From NCBI RefSeq assembly GCF_018118585.1, contig NZ_CP069421.1:2604001-2668000 (forward strand): 64,000 nucleotides of DNA, written 5' to 3'. This DNA comes from Aristaeella lactis. GTDB taxonomy: Bacteria > Bacillota > Clostridia > Christensenellales > Aristaeellaceae. A program made the position numbers and the translations under genes. Below the pieces are notes generated by a model. It was not told the origin of the DNA and searched no databases. It worked only from the letters and a program-made list of their open reading frames with translations. Shown in pieces: positions 13,741 to 22,047 of the stretch. How positions within the stretch are numbered: the stretch's first letter is position 1; each line of letters begins with the position of its first letter.

Positions 13741-15666
13741 AACTACATTGATTTAACCTGTCCGGCCGAAATCTTCCGTACGGCGATGCCAACGGAGGAA
13801 GTTCCCGCGGCTACCCTGACCCTGTTCAACCTCAGCGACCGGGTGATCACCTCGGTCGAGGTTTTGCTGCACCTTCTAGATGAAGACGGCGGCGAGACAG
13901 AGCGTCTGGCTTTTCGCGGAAGGGCACTGAACGGGCGGCCTCATTCCACTTTCCTGCTGACGGTTCCGTGCGCGCCGGCTGAGGGGCTGAAATCCATTAC
14001 AGCCTCGATTGAGAAGGTCTGGTACGCGGACAATGAAACCTGGCGGAGGGATCCGGCTGCCGCGGTTGAGTATGTACCGAACAATCTTCCGGTGAGCCCG
14101 GCGCTGACAAACCTGAAGTACGCGGCCGGCGAGACCGCGGTAGGCTACCCGAGCCAGCAGGACGGCCTGTGGGTTTGCGTCTGCGGCCGGCCCAATACGG
14201 ATGAAACAGAATACTGCGTCCGCTGCGGCCGGGACCGGAAAACCATTTTCACCCGCTTCAGCCCGGAAGCCGTGGAAGCGCAGATCAGCATGAAGGAACG
14301 GCAGCTGGACCTGAACAGCCGGAGTATGCGGGAGGATACGATCCGCCTGCAGCGGATCCGCGAAGAGGAATACCGGCAGAAGAAGGACCGCCGCGGAAGC
14401 CGTATCCGGACCGGTATCGCGGTGATCGCGGCAGCGGCCCTGACTGCCGGAGTGCTTTTCTTTGCTTCGCCCTGGCTCCGGCTGTGCGCCGGACGCAACG
14501 CGCTGGAAGAGGGCAAACCGGCCGAAGCGAAAGCGATCTTCAGCATGCTGGGAACCTACGGCGGAGCGGATGAAATGATCTCGGAGTGTGACTGGCGGAT
14601 TGCCCTGAAGGCGGCGGAGGAAGGCACAACCGCTGAGGCGCTGGCAGAGGCTTCCGCGATGCTGCGGGCAGTGGACAAGCCGGAAGCGGTGGACAAGGCC
14701 AATGAGACGGATCTGATCCGGGCCAGGATGCTGATGGAACAGGGAGACTGGCAGGGAACGCTGGATGCGCTGGCCTCGCTGCCGGAGGACTATGACGGAC
14801 GGACGGAGCTGGATCAGAAAGCCAACATGGCCCGGGCAGCCAAGCTGAAAGCGGATGGCAGCTACGATGATGCCCGGACGATCTTCCTGTCCCTGGGCAG
14901 TTACCCTGGCGCAAGGGAAGAAGCGTCCGCGTGTCTCTATGAACCCGCGAAGGAACTGATGGCGCAGAAAAACTGGGACGGCGCGATCGATAAGCTCAGC
15001 GGCATCCCGGATTACCAGGACAGCCGGGAACTGACGCTGGAGTGCCATTATCACAAGGCGGAAGATTTGCTGGAAGACGGGGATCCTGAAGGCGCAAGCC
15101 GGGAATTCCTGCTGGCAGGCAACTGGGGAGACGCGCCGACACGGTGCAAATCGCTGACCTATGCCCAGGCGGAGGAAAAGTATGCCGCCGGGGATATCAA
15201 GAGCGCCCAGAGCCTGTACGCGTCTATTCCGGATTACCTGGACAGCAATACCAAAGACCAGGAATGCCGGTACACGCTGGCGGAGGAAGCGGTTGCTGTA
15301 CGGGAATTTACCCGGACGCTGGAACTGCTGAGTGGTGTTCCGGATGACTATAAAAAAACAGCCGCCCTGCGGGCGGAAGCCTCCTATGAGAAAGCGAAAA
15401 ACGCGATTTACCAGGAGGACTGGGCTACGGCGGCGGAACTGCTGGGAAGCATGGACCGGGAAGGCCTGCGCCGGCAGTACCGGGATATAGAACAGCTGTA
15501 CCTGCAGGCCTGCGAAGGCGCCGGTATTGATCCGTATCCCACACCGGCAGCGGAGCCGGAGGTGCCGGCTGAAACGCCTGTACCCGCAGAAAACACCCCC
15601 GAACCGGAAGCCGCTCCGACGGAAACACCGGTTCCGGACCCTTTCCTGGTCACTGAGGACGAGTAA
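13738..15666 (+). CDS. Zinc-ribbon, single-membrane-segment protein with TPR-like repeats
   Basis: 642 residues. An N-terminal ~120-residue beta-rich domain is followed by a four-cysteine zinc ribbon (CVCGRPNTDETEYCVRCGR), a basic coiled stretch, one membrane helix near residue 225 (TGIAVIAAAALTAGVLFFAS) and then tandem helical repeats of about 35 residues (A-LKADGSYDDARTIFLSLG pattern), ending in a Pro/Glu/Thr tail. The repeats suggest a protein-interaction scaffold outside the membrane. The start codon lies in a heptamer array and no good ribosome site is visible; a start further in would remove the N-terminal domain. It is in one operon with the acyltransferase gene two bases downstream. 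Function unknown. Confidence 0.82.
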   Translation: MNYIDLTCPAEIFRTAMPTEEVPAATLTLFNLSDRVITSVEVLLHLLDEDGGETERLAFRGRALNGRPHSTFLLTVPCAPAEGLKSITASIEKVWYADNETWRRDPAAAVEYVPNNLPVSPALTNLKYAAGETAVGYPSQQDGLWVCVCGRPNTDETEYCVRCGRDRKTIFTRFSPEAVEAQISMKERQLDLNSRSMREDTIRLQRIREEEYRQKKDRRGSRIRTGIAVIAAAALTAGVLFFASPWLRLCAGRNALEEGKPAEAKAIFSMLGTYGGADEMISECDWRIALKAAEEGTTAEALAEASAMLRAVDKPEAVDKANETDLIRARMLMEQGDWQGTLDALASLPEDYDGRTELDQKANMARAAKLKADGSYDDARTIFLSLGSYPGAREEASACLYEPAKELMAQKNWDGAIDKLSGIPDYQDSRELTLECHYHKAEDLLEDGDPEGASREFLLAGNWGDAPTRCKSLTYAQAEEKYAAGDIKSAQSLYASIPDYLDSNTKDQECRYTLAEEAVAVREFTRTLELLSGVPDDYKKTAALRAEASYEKAKNAIYQEDWATAAELLGSMDREGLRRQYRDIEQLYLQACEGAGIDPYPTPAAEPEVPAETPVPAENTPEPEAAPTETPVPDPFLVTEDE

Positions 15667-15668
15667 CC

Positions 15669-16886
15669 ATGAGTGAGAGAAGACAGCGGATCCCCGAACT
15701 GGACGGGCTGAGGACCCTGATGATCTTTATCGTCAGCTGGTTTCATATCTGGCAGCAGAGCTGGCTGAGACCGGTGATCGGATCCTACAGCCTGGATTAC
15801 CTGGTGCGGTCCGGCTATGTATGGGTGGACGGTACGGTCCTGCTCAGTTCTTTCCTGCTGTTTCTTCCCTACGCGAAGGCGATGCTCGACCGGACTCCCG
15901 CACCGGACACAAGGGATTTTTATTTCCGCAGGGCAAGGCGGATCCTGCCCGGATATTATTTCATTATCCTTGTGACGCTGCTGGCGATCGCGATCCCGTG
16001 GAAGCTGTATGACAATCCGCAGTTCCTGGTCAAGGATGTGGCAACACACCTGACCTTTACTTTTCCCTTCTTTACGGATACCTATCTCCTGACACCGCTG
16101 GGGGCCGCCAGCTGGACCCTGGCGATCGAGGTGCAGGCCTATGCTTTGTTCCCGCTGATCGCCCGCGGCGTGATGAAAAAGCCGGTGCTTATGCTGGGTG
16201 TTTTGTGCGCGGTCTGCTTCGGATTCCGGGCGTGGTGCATCTGGGCGTTGACGGATTACAACATGGTCGTAAACCAGCTGATCAACTTCCTGGATGTTTA
16301 TACGGTGGGTATCCTGGCCGCAATGGTTTATGTACGCCTGGACGGAAAGCGCGCCGGGAGGACGGACGGGCAGCCGGAGACGGCAGAACCGCAGCGGAAA
16401 CCGGATTGGCGGAAGTACGGATACCAGGTGCTGGCAACATTTGTGTTTATCGTCGGATTCATTGCCCTCCTCCGGATGCTGCGCTTCCAGGCTTCCTCCA
16501 TGGATAACACGCAGATCCAGATGCGACAGATGATCTACCGGCCGGTCTTCGCCCTGTGCTTTGTCTCTTTACTGCTCTCGGCGCCTTTCGCGCTGCTGCC
16601 GCTGCGTAAACTGCTGGGAAATCCGGTCACGAAATTCCTCGGCGGTGTCAGCATGAATTATTACCTGATCCATCAGACGGTGATTGTTCATCTGAAACGA
16701 CTTCGCTTTCCGCCGTCGGTCAGCGATATGCCGAACATGGCCGGGGAACAGCCGTGGCAGAACCAGTATACGCTGGTGTCCTTCGTGCTTTCCCTGCTGC
16801 TGGCGATCCTTGTGACTTACGCCATAGAAAAACCCGCGGCTCGTTTACTCAACAAACTGCGGGCGAAATGGGTTCGTTCAGAGTGA
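15669..16886 (+). CDS. Membrane acyltransferase, family 3 (OafA type)
   Basis: A 405-residue polytopic protein with about ten membrane segments. It has the acyltransferase-3 hallmarks: IPELDGLRTLMIF near the N-terminus with a nearby WFH, the RRARRILPGYY segment, and SWTLAIEVQAYALFP. The family moves acyl groups, commonly acetyl, onto sugars of cell-surface polymers or peptidoglycan. The substrate cannot be inferred. The ATG follows the stop of the zinc-ribbon/TPR gene by two bases, so the two are translationally close and probably act on the same envelope process. Confidence 0.9.
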   Translation: MSERRQRIPELDGLRTLMIFIVSWFHIWQQSWLRPVIGSYSLDYLVRSGYVWVDGTVLLSSFLLFLPYAKAMLDRTPAPDTRDFYFRRARRILPGYYFIILVTLLAIAIPWKLYDNPQFLVKDVATHLTFTFPFFTDTYLLTPLGAASWTLAIEVQAYALFPLIARGVMKKPVLMLGVLCAVCFGFRAWCIWALTDYNMVVNQLINFLDVYTVGILAAMVYVRLDGKRAGRTDGQPETAEPQRKPDWRKYGYQVLATFVFIVGFIALLRMLRFQASSMDNTQIQMRQMIYRPVFALCFVSLLLSAPFALLPLRKLLGNPVTKFLGGVSMNYYLIHQTVIVHLKRLRFPPSVSDMPNMAGEQPWQNQYTLVSFVLSLLLAILVTYAIEKPAARLLNKLRAKWVRSE

Positions 16887-16899
16887 GGCGGTATCTATA

Positions 16900-16923
16900 A
16901 TTCTGAATTCTGAATTCTGAATT
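16900..16923 (-). repeat. Heptanucleotide array, AATTCAG type
   Basis: Three identical ATTCTGA units plus ATT between convergent genes. A small stem, TGCCG-GAA-CGGCA (16924-16936), joins it to the stop codon of the AraC gene; no T-run follows on the minus strand. Confidence 0.85.
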
Positions 16924-16936
16924 TGCCGGAACGGCA

Positions 16937-17848
16937 TTATTTCTTCTTCGCCTTCGGCGCGACGCCGCGGATGGTGGCGTTGGGCACGGAGGCCTGTTTC
17001 ATGAAGGCGCTGGGGCTGATGCCCACGATGTGCTTGAACTGCTTGGAGAAATGGTAGGGATCCTGCATGCCGACTTCCGCGCCGGCCTGGCGGACAGAGC
17101 AGTTCTGGTCCCGCAGGAGTTCTTTCGCCCGTTCCATTTTGCAGTGGAGCACATAGCTGAGGGGCGGCATACCCACTTCCGCCACAAAGCGTTTCCGGAA
17201 GGTTTCCATGGGCATGCGGGAGATCGCGGCCATGTCGGCCAGGGAGAAGTTGTCTTTATACTGGTTGGCGCGGAGCATGTCCACCACCTTGGCGATCTCG
17301 TGGGAGAGCATGGCATCCATAGCCACGGGCTGTCCCCAGTGGGACGCGATCATGCCGTAGAGCAGGTGCTGCAGCTGGTAGGTTGCGTCCGCGGTGCCGC
17401 TGTGGCGGACAATGACCTGGACGATCTGCTCCGCCAGGTAGATCTGGCTGGGCAGCGCGCCCTGCTTGAGCGGCATATGGAGAAGCGCGCCCATCTTGCG
17501 GACGACCATGGGACTGAGCGGTCCTTCCAGCGCGATCCACAGGCAGCGGGTATCTTCTTCCGTGGAGATTTCACAGCGTTTGTCTCCCCCGGGCAGGAAG
17601 CAGGTGGAACCGGCGGACAGGGCGAGTTCGTGATTGTCCCAGAGCAGGACAATGTTTCCCTTTTCCACGGCAAGCCAGACCCACTGATCATGGGGATTCA
17701 GGGGCCAGGTTCCTTTTTCCAGCACGAAAGAGCCGGCTGAGTGGATCCACGCGCCGCTTGCCTGCGTGAGGCTGCCGGGTTTATGATAGCCTTCCACGGC
17801 CAGTGCAGCCAGGTGATCCGGGATCTCTTTCAATAAATAGGAATGCAT
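16937..17848 (-). CDS. AraC-family transcriptional regulator
   Basis: 303 residues. The N-terminal half (~1-190) looks like a cupin-type ligand domain (GSFVLEKGTWPLNPHDQWVW, then LSAGSTCFLPGG). The C-terminal ~100 residues hold two helix-turn-helix motifs: FSLADMAAISRMPMETFRKRF, and VRQAGAEVGMQDPYHFSKQF, which ends in the typical GISPSAFMK. The start is ATG 17848, preceded by AGGGGGAA, rather than the ATG at 17884. The promoter overlaps that of the divergent glycosyltransferase, so it may control itself and that gene. The ligand is unknown. Confidence 0.92.
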   Translation of the reverse strand: MHSYLLKEIPDHLAALAVEGYHKPGSLTQASGAWIHSAGSFVLEKGTWPLNPHDQWVWLAVEKGNIVLLWDNHELALSAGSTCFLPGGDKRCEISTEEDTRCLWIALEGPLSPMVVRKMGALLHMPLKQGALPSQIYLAEQIVQVIVRHSGTADATYQLQHLLYGMIASHWGQPVAMDAMLSHEIAKVVDMLRANQYKDNFSLADMAAISRMPMETFRKRFVAEVGMPPLSYVLHCKMERAKELLRDQNCSVRQAGAEVGMQDPYHFSKQFKHIVGISPSAFMKQASVPNATIRGVAPKAKKK

Positions 17849-17885
17849 GGTTATTCCCCCTGCGAACTTTACCAAATATGACAAA

Positions 17886-17924
17886 TTGTGGAATCAGTAT
17901 ACATCGCGTATAATAGTTTGTCAA
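17886..17924. promoter_or_regulatory. Overlapping divergent sigma-A promoters (araC-like / glycosyltransferase)
   Basis: Plus strand: TTGTGG (17886-17891), 17 bp, TATAAT (17909-17914). Minus strand: TTGACA (17924-17919), 17 bp, TATACT (17901-17896). The two promoters interleave within 39 bp, so polymerase should occupy only one at a time. Confidence 0.82.
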
Positions 17925-17979
17925 TGCGCAGTGGTTTGAAATACAAGTTTAATAAGGATTATAGCAGAAGAACAGAGGG

Positions 17980-19656
17980 ATGGAAATGGGAGCGATTGAC
18001 AGGATCCGGGAGTACAGGCAGAGCCACGGGACCGTCTATACGCTGAAGCGGCTGGGGCAGAAAGCGGCCCAGCAGTTTCTGGGTACCTATGACCGCCGGT
18101 GGAAGCGGGAAAGGGCTTCGGAAGCAGAACTGAAAGCGCAGCGGGAAAACCAGCCGGCGGCGGGACTCATCAGTGTGGTGATCCCGGTCTATAACACGGA
18201 TCCGGGCATGCTGAACGCGCTCCTGGACAGCCTGGAAAACCAGACTTACCTGGATTTTGAGGCGGTGCTGTATGACGGGGCGAGCACCCGGGCGGAAACC
18301 GCGGCGGTGCTGCGCGAAAGAAGTGAAAAACAGGCACGTTTCCGCGTGATCCGCGGAGAGGAAAACCGGGGAATCAGCAGCAACACCAATGAAGCACTGA
18401 AACTGGCCCGGGGAGAGTATATTGCCCTGTGCGATCATGACGACCTGCTGAGCCCGGATGCCCTGTGGCGTGTGGCTGAATGTATCGCGGAGAAACATCC
18501 GGATCTGGTTTATTCCGATGAAGACCGGATCACCCAGAACGGCCGGAGGCATATGGATCCGCATTATAAGCCGGACTACTGCCCGGACAACCTGGTCAGC
18601 GACAATTATATCTGCCATCTGGCAGTCATCCGCAAGGCAGTGCTGGAAGAGATCGGCGGTCTGCGCAGCGGTTTTGACGGCAGCCAGGATCATGACCTGT
18701 TCCTGCGGGTGGCGGAAAAGACGGACAGGATTGAACATCTCCCCTATATCCTTTACAGCTGGCGGGAGGTCTTCAGCAGCGCAAGCCACCGGAACCTGGA
18801 AATCTGCCTGCAAAACGGATGCCGCGCCGCGGTGGAGCATGAGGCAGCCCTGGGACGGAAGGCGGAAGCCGTTCCGGTGAACAAGGAGATCCGGCTGTGG
18901 TATGAGATCCCGCGGGATGTGACCGTGGAGGCGATTGTTCACGGGGATACCGAAGAAGAGTGCCAGGAATGCCTGGGTGAGCTGCAGTTCCGGACGGACT
19001 GGCCGCAGCTGACCGGCAGTATTATCGTCGCGGGAGAGGAAGATCGGATCTCCCTGCTGAATGAGGCCGCCCGGACAAGCACAGCGGATTACCTGCTGAT
19101 CCTGGACGCAAGGGTCACGGAGATGAACCGGTATTTCATCCGGGAGATGCTGATGTTTGCGCAGCGGGATGATGTGGCCGGAGTCACGGGCGTCCTGACG
19201 GACCGGAAGAAGCATATTACCCACGGAGGGTTTGCCCTGGGCATGGAACACACGGCCCAGTGTGTGAACGAGGGTATGTATGTGACAGCCGGCGGCTGGC
19301 ACGACATGATGAACAAAGTGCATAACGTCAGCGCGGTGAGCCTTTGCTGCCTGATGGTGAAGCGGGAAAACTGGCTGGACCTGGACGACGGATACCGGGG
19401 CGGACTGGCGGCTGTGGACCTGGGCCTGCGGCAGAAACAGGCCGGGCTGCGGTATGTCTTCACGCCTCATGCGCAGGCGCGCCTGGAACGCTGCTCCCTG
19501 CTGCTGTCCGGAGAAGAACGGATCGCGGAGGATGTTGCCCGCTTTGAGGAACGCTGGGGAACAACGGTGCATGATCCCTGCTACAGCGAACGGTTTGGGA
19601 AGAAGAAAGCGAATTATGATTATTCCGGCAGAAGCCGGAATAAAGGTAGGAAGTAG
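17980..19656 (+). CDS. Glycosyltransferase family 2 (rhamnosyltransferase-like)
   Basis: 558 residues. A GT-A domain starts near residue 65 with ISVVIPVYNTDPGML and has the acidic metal site LCDHDDLLS. A second, degenerate GT-A-like half (SIIVAGEEDRISLLN, LLILDARVTEMNRY) follows, as in two-part GT2 enzymes that decorate surface glycans. The last residues, YDYSGRSRNKGRK, are encoded by a palindrome (TTATTCCGGC-AGAA-GCCGGAATAA) and the first units of a GTAGGAR heptamer array, and the TAG stop is itself in the array. The original C-terminus may therefore have been replaced. The gene is divergent from the AraC regulator, with interleaved promoters. Confidence 0.88.
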   Translation: MEMGAIDRIREYRQSHGTVYTLKRLGQKAAQQFLGTYDRRWKRERASEAELKAQRENQPAAGLISVVIPVYNTDPGMLNALLDSLENQTYLDFEAVLYDGASTRAETAAVLRERSEKQARFRVIRGEENRGISSNTNEALKLARGEYIALCDHDDLLSPDALWRVAECIAEKHPDLVYSDEDRITQNGRRHMDPHYKPDYCPDNLVSDNYICHLAVIRKAVLEEIGGLRSGFDGSQDHDLFLRVAEKTDRIEHLPYILYSWREVFSSASHRNLEICLQNGCRAAVEHEAALGRKAEAVPVNKEIRLWYEIPRDVTVEAIVHGDTEEECQECLGELQFRTDWPQLTGSIIVAGEEDRISLLNEAARTSTADYLLILDARVTEMNRYFIREMLMFAQRDDVAGVTGVLTDRKKHITHGGFALGMEHTAQCVNEGMYVTAGGWHDMMNKVHNVSAVSLCCLMVKRENWLDLDDGYRGGLAAVDLGLRQKQAGLRYVFTPHAQARLERCSLLLSGEERIAEDVARFEERWGTTVHDPCYSERFGKKKANYDYSGRSRNKGRK

Positions 19657-19680
19657 AAGGTAGGAGGTAGGAGGTATAAC
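19620..19680 (+). repeat. Palindrome plus GTAGGAR heptamer array within a gene end
   Basis: The 10-bp palindrome arms TTATTCCGGC (19620-19629) and GCCGGAATAA (19634-19643) are followed by units GTAGGAA, GTAGAAG, GTAGGAG, GTAGGAG (19646-19673). It has the same palindrome-then-heptamers layout as the AATKMAN arrays but a different unit. It contains the stop codon of the glycosyltransferase gene. Confidence 0.8.
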
Positions 19681-19771
19681 ACCCCGGCGGGACGCCGTCT
19701 CAGGCATGTTGCCGGCATGAAAACAGCTGCGCAGATAAGACATCGTACGCAGCCAGTGGAAACACTATATC

Positions 19772-19802
19772 ATTCTGCATTCTGCATTCTGAATTCTGCA
19801 TT
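19772..19802 (-). repeat. Heptanucleotide array, AATKCAG type, after rny
   Basis: Units ATTCTGC, ATTCTGC, ATTCTGA, ATTCTGC plus ATT, directly abutting the rny terminator; on the minus strand it ends AATGAT. Confidence 0.88.
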
Positions 19803-19851
19803 GAAATAAAAAATCGGCAGGAAGTGTCCTTCCTGCCGGCCTTTTTATTTC
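19803..19851 (-). terminator. rny 3' foldback and terminator containing the stop codon
   Basis: The inner stem CGGCAGGAAG/CTTCCTGCCG has a GACA loop. The outer arms GAAATAAAAA and TTTTTATTTC hold the last AAA codon plus the TAA stop of rny and, on the other side, the T-run. Confidence 0.88.
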
Positions 19852-21410
19852 GCATATTCCGTGCTTCTGGTTTCGCGGATGACGTTGACCCGGATCTGTC
19901 CGGGATATTCCATCTGCTCCTCGATGCGCTTGGCGATCTCTTTGGCCAGGACCTTGATGCCTTCATCGTTGACATCTTCCGGCTTGACCATGATACGCAC
20001 CTCACGGCCGCTCTGGATGGCGTAGCACTTATCCACACCGTCGAAGCTGTTGGCGATCTCCTCCAGCTTCTCCAGACGCTTGATATAGTTTTCCAGGCTC
20101 TCGCGGCGGGCACCGGGACGGGCAGCGGAAATAGCGTCCGCGGCCTGTACCAGCACCGCTTCCACGGTCTGGGGTTCCACGTCATTGTGGTGGGCCATGA
20201 TGCAGTGCACTACATCCGCGTTCTCGTGATACTTCCGGGCGAGGTCCGCGCCCAGGGTCACGTGGGTGCCTTCACTTTCGTGGTCAACGGCCTTGCCGAT
20301 ATCATGCAGCAGGCCGGCACGCTTCGCCAGCTGGACATCCGCGCCGAGTTCCGCGGCCATCAGGCCGGCCAGGTGGCTGACCTCGATGGAGTGCTTCAGC
20401 ACGTTCTGGCCGTAACTGGTGCGGTACCGCAGGCGGCCCAGCAGCTTGACCAGTTCGTGGTGGATACCGTGCTGGTTGGTTTCGAATACGGCGTTTTCAC
20501 CGGCTTCACGGATCTGGTTGTCAACTTCCTTGCGGGCCTTTTCAACCATTTCTTCGATCCGCGCCGGATGGATCCGGCCGTCCATGATCAGTTTTTCCAC
20601 AGCAACCCGTGCCACTTCACGGCGGACCGGATCAAAGGCGGAGACGATCACGGCTTCGGGGGTATCATCAATGATCAGGTCAACACCCGTGGCAGTTTCC
20701 AGCGCGCGGATGTTCCGGCCTTCACGGCCGATGATGCGGCCCTTCATGTCATCGTTCGGCAGGCTGATCACGCTGACAGTGCTTTCAGCCACATGGTCGG
20801 CTGCGCACTTCTGGATCGCCAGGGCGATGATGTTGCGGGCTTTCTTTTCTCCTTCTTCCTTCGCCTGGGTTTCGATCTCACGAACCTGGGCGGCGGCGTC
20901 ATGGAAGGCTTCCTTCTGGACGCGGTCGATCACGATCTGCTTCGCTTCATCGCGGCTCAGGCCGGCGACCCGTTCCAGTTCAGTCATCTGCTTTGCTTTC
21001 AGCTCATCCAGTTCCGTTTCTTTCCTGGTGAGATCAGCAAGCTTGTTGTTCAGGGTTTCTTCCCGGGTTTCCAGGTTGCTGGCTTTCTTGTCCAGGGTTT
21101 CTTCACGCTGGATCAGGCGGCGTTCGTTCTTCTGGATCTCGTTGCGGCGTTCACGGATTTCCCGTTCGTTTTCCGCGCGTTCCCGGTCATTTTCAGCCTT
21201 GGCCTTCAGGATTTCCTCCTTGGCCTCCAGCACTTTTTCCTTCTTGTAGTCTTCAGCCTTGCGAACCGCGTCGTCATACAGCCGCTTGGCGTAGTCTTCA
21301 GTCCGTTCAATCTTTTTCTCTGTAAAGCTCTTCCGGTAAGAGTATCCCACCAGGCCGCCGAGCAGGCAGCCCACAACCGCGGCAATGACCGCGGCAATGA
21401 TTGGACTCAT
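19845..21410 (-). CDS. rny: Ribonuclease Y
   Basis: 521 residues, the usual length. There is an N-terminal membrane helix ([20 protein letters not shown]), a long charged coiled coil to about residue 200, a KH RNA-binding domain ([20 protein letters not shown]) and an HD domain ([17 protein letters not shown], then [12 protein letters not shown]). RNase Y is the membrane endonuclease that begins mRNA decay and processing in many Bacillota. GGGGAGGGAAC precedes the ATG. A long leader with a strong terminator just before the ribosome site suggests the gene is controlled by attenuation. The 3' end lies within its terminator stem. Confidence 0.97.
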   Translation of the reverse strand: MSPIIAAVIAAVVGCLLGGLVGYSYRKSFTEKKIERTEDYAKRLYDDAVRKAEDYKKEKVLEAKEEILKAKAENDRERAENEREIRERRNEIQKNERRLIQREETLDKKASNLETREETLNNKLADLTRKETELDELKAKQMTELERVAGLSRDEAKQIVIDRVQKEAFHDAAAQVREIETQAKEEGEKKARNIIALAIQKCAADHVAESTVSVISLPNDDMKGRIIGREGRNIRALETATGVDLIIDDTPEAVIVSAFDPVRREVARVAVEKLIMDGRIHPARIEEMVEKARKEVDNQIREAGENAVFETNQHGIHHELVKLLGRLRYRTSYGQNVLKHSIEVSHLAGLMAAELGADVQLAKRAGLLHDIGKAVDHESEGTHVTLGADLARKYHENADVVHCIMAHHNDVEPQTVEAVLVQAADAISAARPGARRESLENYIKRLEKLEEIANSFDGVDKCYAIQSGREVRIMVKPEDVNDEGIKVLAKEIAKRIEEQMEYPGQIRVNVIRETRSTEYAK

Positions 21411-21467
21411 AAGTTCCCTCCCCTTCTCTTCAGATTCTCAATTTCATATTCAGGTATCGGCGCACAG

Positions 21468-21498
21468 AAAAAACCGTACGAAAAAATGCTTCGCACGG
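21468..21498 (-). terminator. Intrinsic terminator inside the rny leader
   Basis: The minus strand reads CCGTGCGAA, a short loop, TTCGTACGG (one G-T pair) and then TTTTTT. It lies about 60 nt before the rny start codon with no promoter-like sequence in between. Confidence 0.8.
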
Positions 21499-21800
21499 CT
21501 GTACGCTGCTTCGACCGAGGGACTCCCGGTATCGTAACATCTTCTCCGCGGGGAAACGCATTGCCTGAAAATGCGTGGCTGTCATTCCGGGCGGTGACGG
21601 AGAATCCCTGAATGAAAGATTCTCACATTCGCCTGTATACAGGAACAACAGATATATGTTTCCTGCTGCGGAAGTCATCTTATGCGGTTCGCCGTAAGGC
21701 GTCCGAAAGAAAACAGATCGTGGGGCAACGCTCCACGGTGGTACATTTGGGGGAAGCTCTATCGATAACAGCGGCGGTCATCAAAAACCGCACAGCCGAA
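21474..21800 (-). ncRNA. Candidate leader or attenuator RNA upstream of rny
   Basis: About 330 nt between the TTGACA-17-TAATAT promoter and a strong terminator. I see no supported gene and match no known riboswitch. It contains local hairpins (GAGAATC/GGATTCTC at about 21601-21625; ACCG/CGGT at about 21517-21534) and a copy of a dispersed GATTCTC...GGAATGACA repeat. It may be a separate small RNA or a regulated leader of rny. Confidence 0.45.
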
Positions 21801-21807
21801 CATAATA

Positions 21808-21836
21808 ATATTACAGGCAGTGCAGACAATTGTCAA
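21808..21836 (-). promoter_or_regulatory. Sigma-A promoter upstream of the rny leader
   Basis: The minus strand has TTGACA (21836-21831), a 17-bp spacer and TAATAT (21813-21808). Transcription would start near 21800, about 390 nt before rny. Confidence 0.75.
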
Positions 21837-21881
21837 GGTTTGGCAAAATATGTAAACGAAAAAGAAACACAGGTATATTTA

Positions 21882-21909
21882 ATTCACAATTCATAATTCA
21901 TAATTCATA
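21882..21909 (+). repeat. Heptanucleotide array, AATTCAY type
   Basis: Units ATTCACA, ATTCATA, ATTCATA, ATTCATA, ending AATGAT, between the rny leader promoter and the asnS terminator. No gene is seen in this gap. Confidence 0.85.
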
Positions 21910-21945
21910 ATGATAATAGTCTCCGGGGCTACAGCCGGAAGTAAA

Positions 21946-21974
21946 ACGGAGTGTGCGGTAACCGCACACTCCGT
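21946..21974 (-). terminator. asnS intrinsic terminator
   Basis: Perfect 14-bp arms ACGGAGTGTGCGGT and complement; on the minus strand the stem runs into CCGTTTTAC. It lies about 65 nt after the asnS stop, beyond the foldback and heptamer array. Confidence 0.8.
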
Positions 21975-21984
21975 CAGGTTTATC

Positions 21985-22015
21985 ATTGTTCATTATTCAT
22001 TGTTAATTGTTAATT
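21985..22015 (-). repeat. Heptanucleotide array, AATKAAY type, after asnS
   Basis: Units ATTGTTC, ATTATTC, ATTGTTA, ATTGTTA plus ATT, one base different from the array after radA; on the minus strand it ends AATGAT. Confidence 0.88.
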
Positions 22016-22047
22016 GATTTCTGATTTTGCCTGCAAAATCAGAAATC
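22016..22047 (-). repeat. asnS 3' foldback containing the stop codon
   Basis: A perfect 14-bp inverted repeat, arm GATTTCTGATTTTG with a 4-nt loop. One arm begins with the last sense codons GAT TTC and the TGA stop of asnS. No T-run follows; the true terminator is about 40 nt further on. Confidence 0.85.

Noticed and set aside
21721-21760. GGTGGTAC sequence resembling the T-box core
   Set aside because: It is on the plus strand with no synthetase gene downstream, and no specifier stem or matching terminator is present.
21612-21896. Open frame of 94 codons in the gap between rny and asnS
   Set aside because: No ribosome site, runs into a heptamer array, and lies opposite the predicted rny leader; no recognisable domain.
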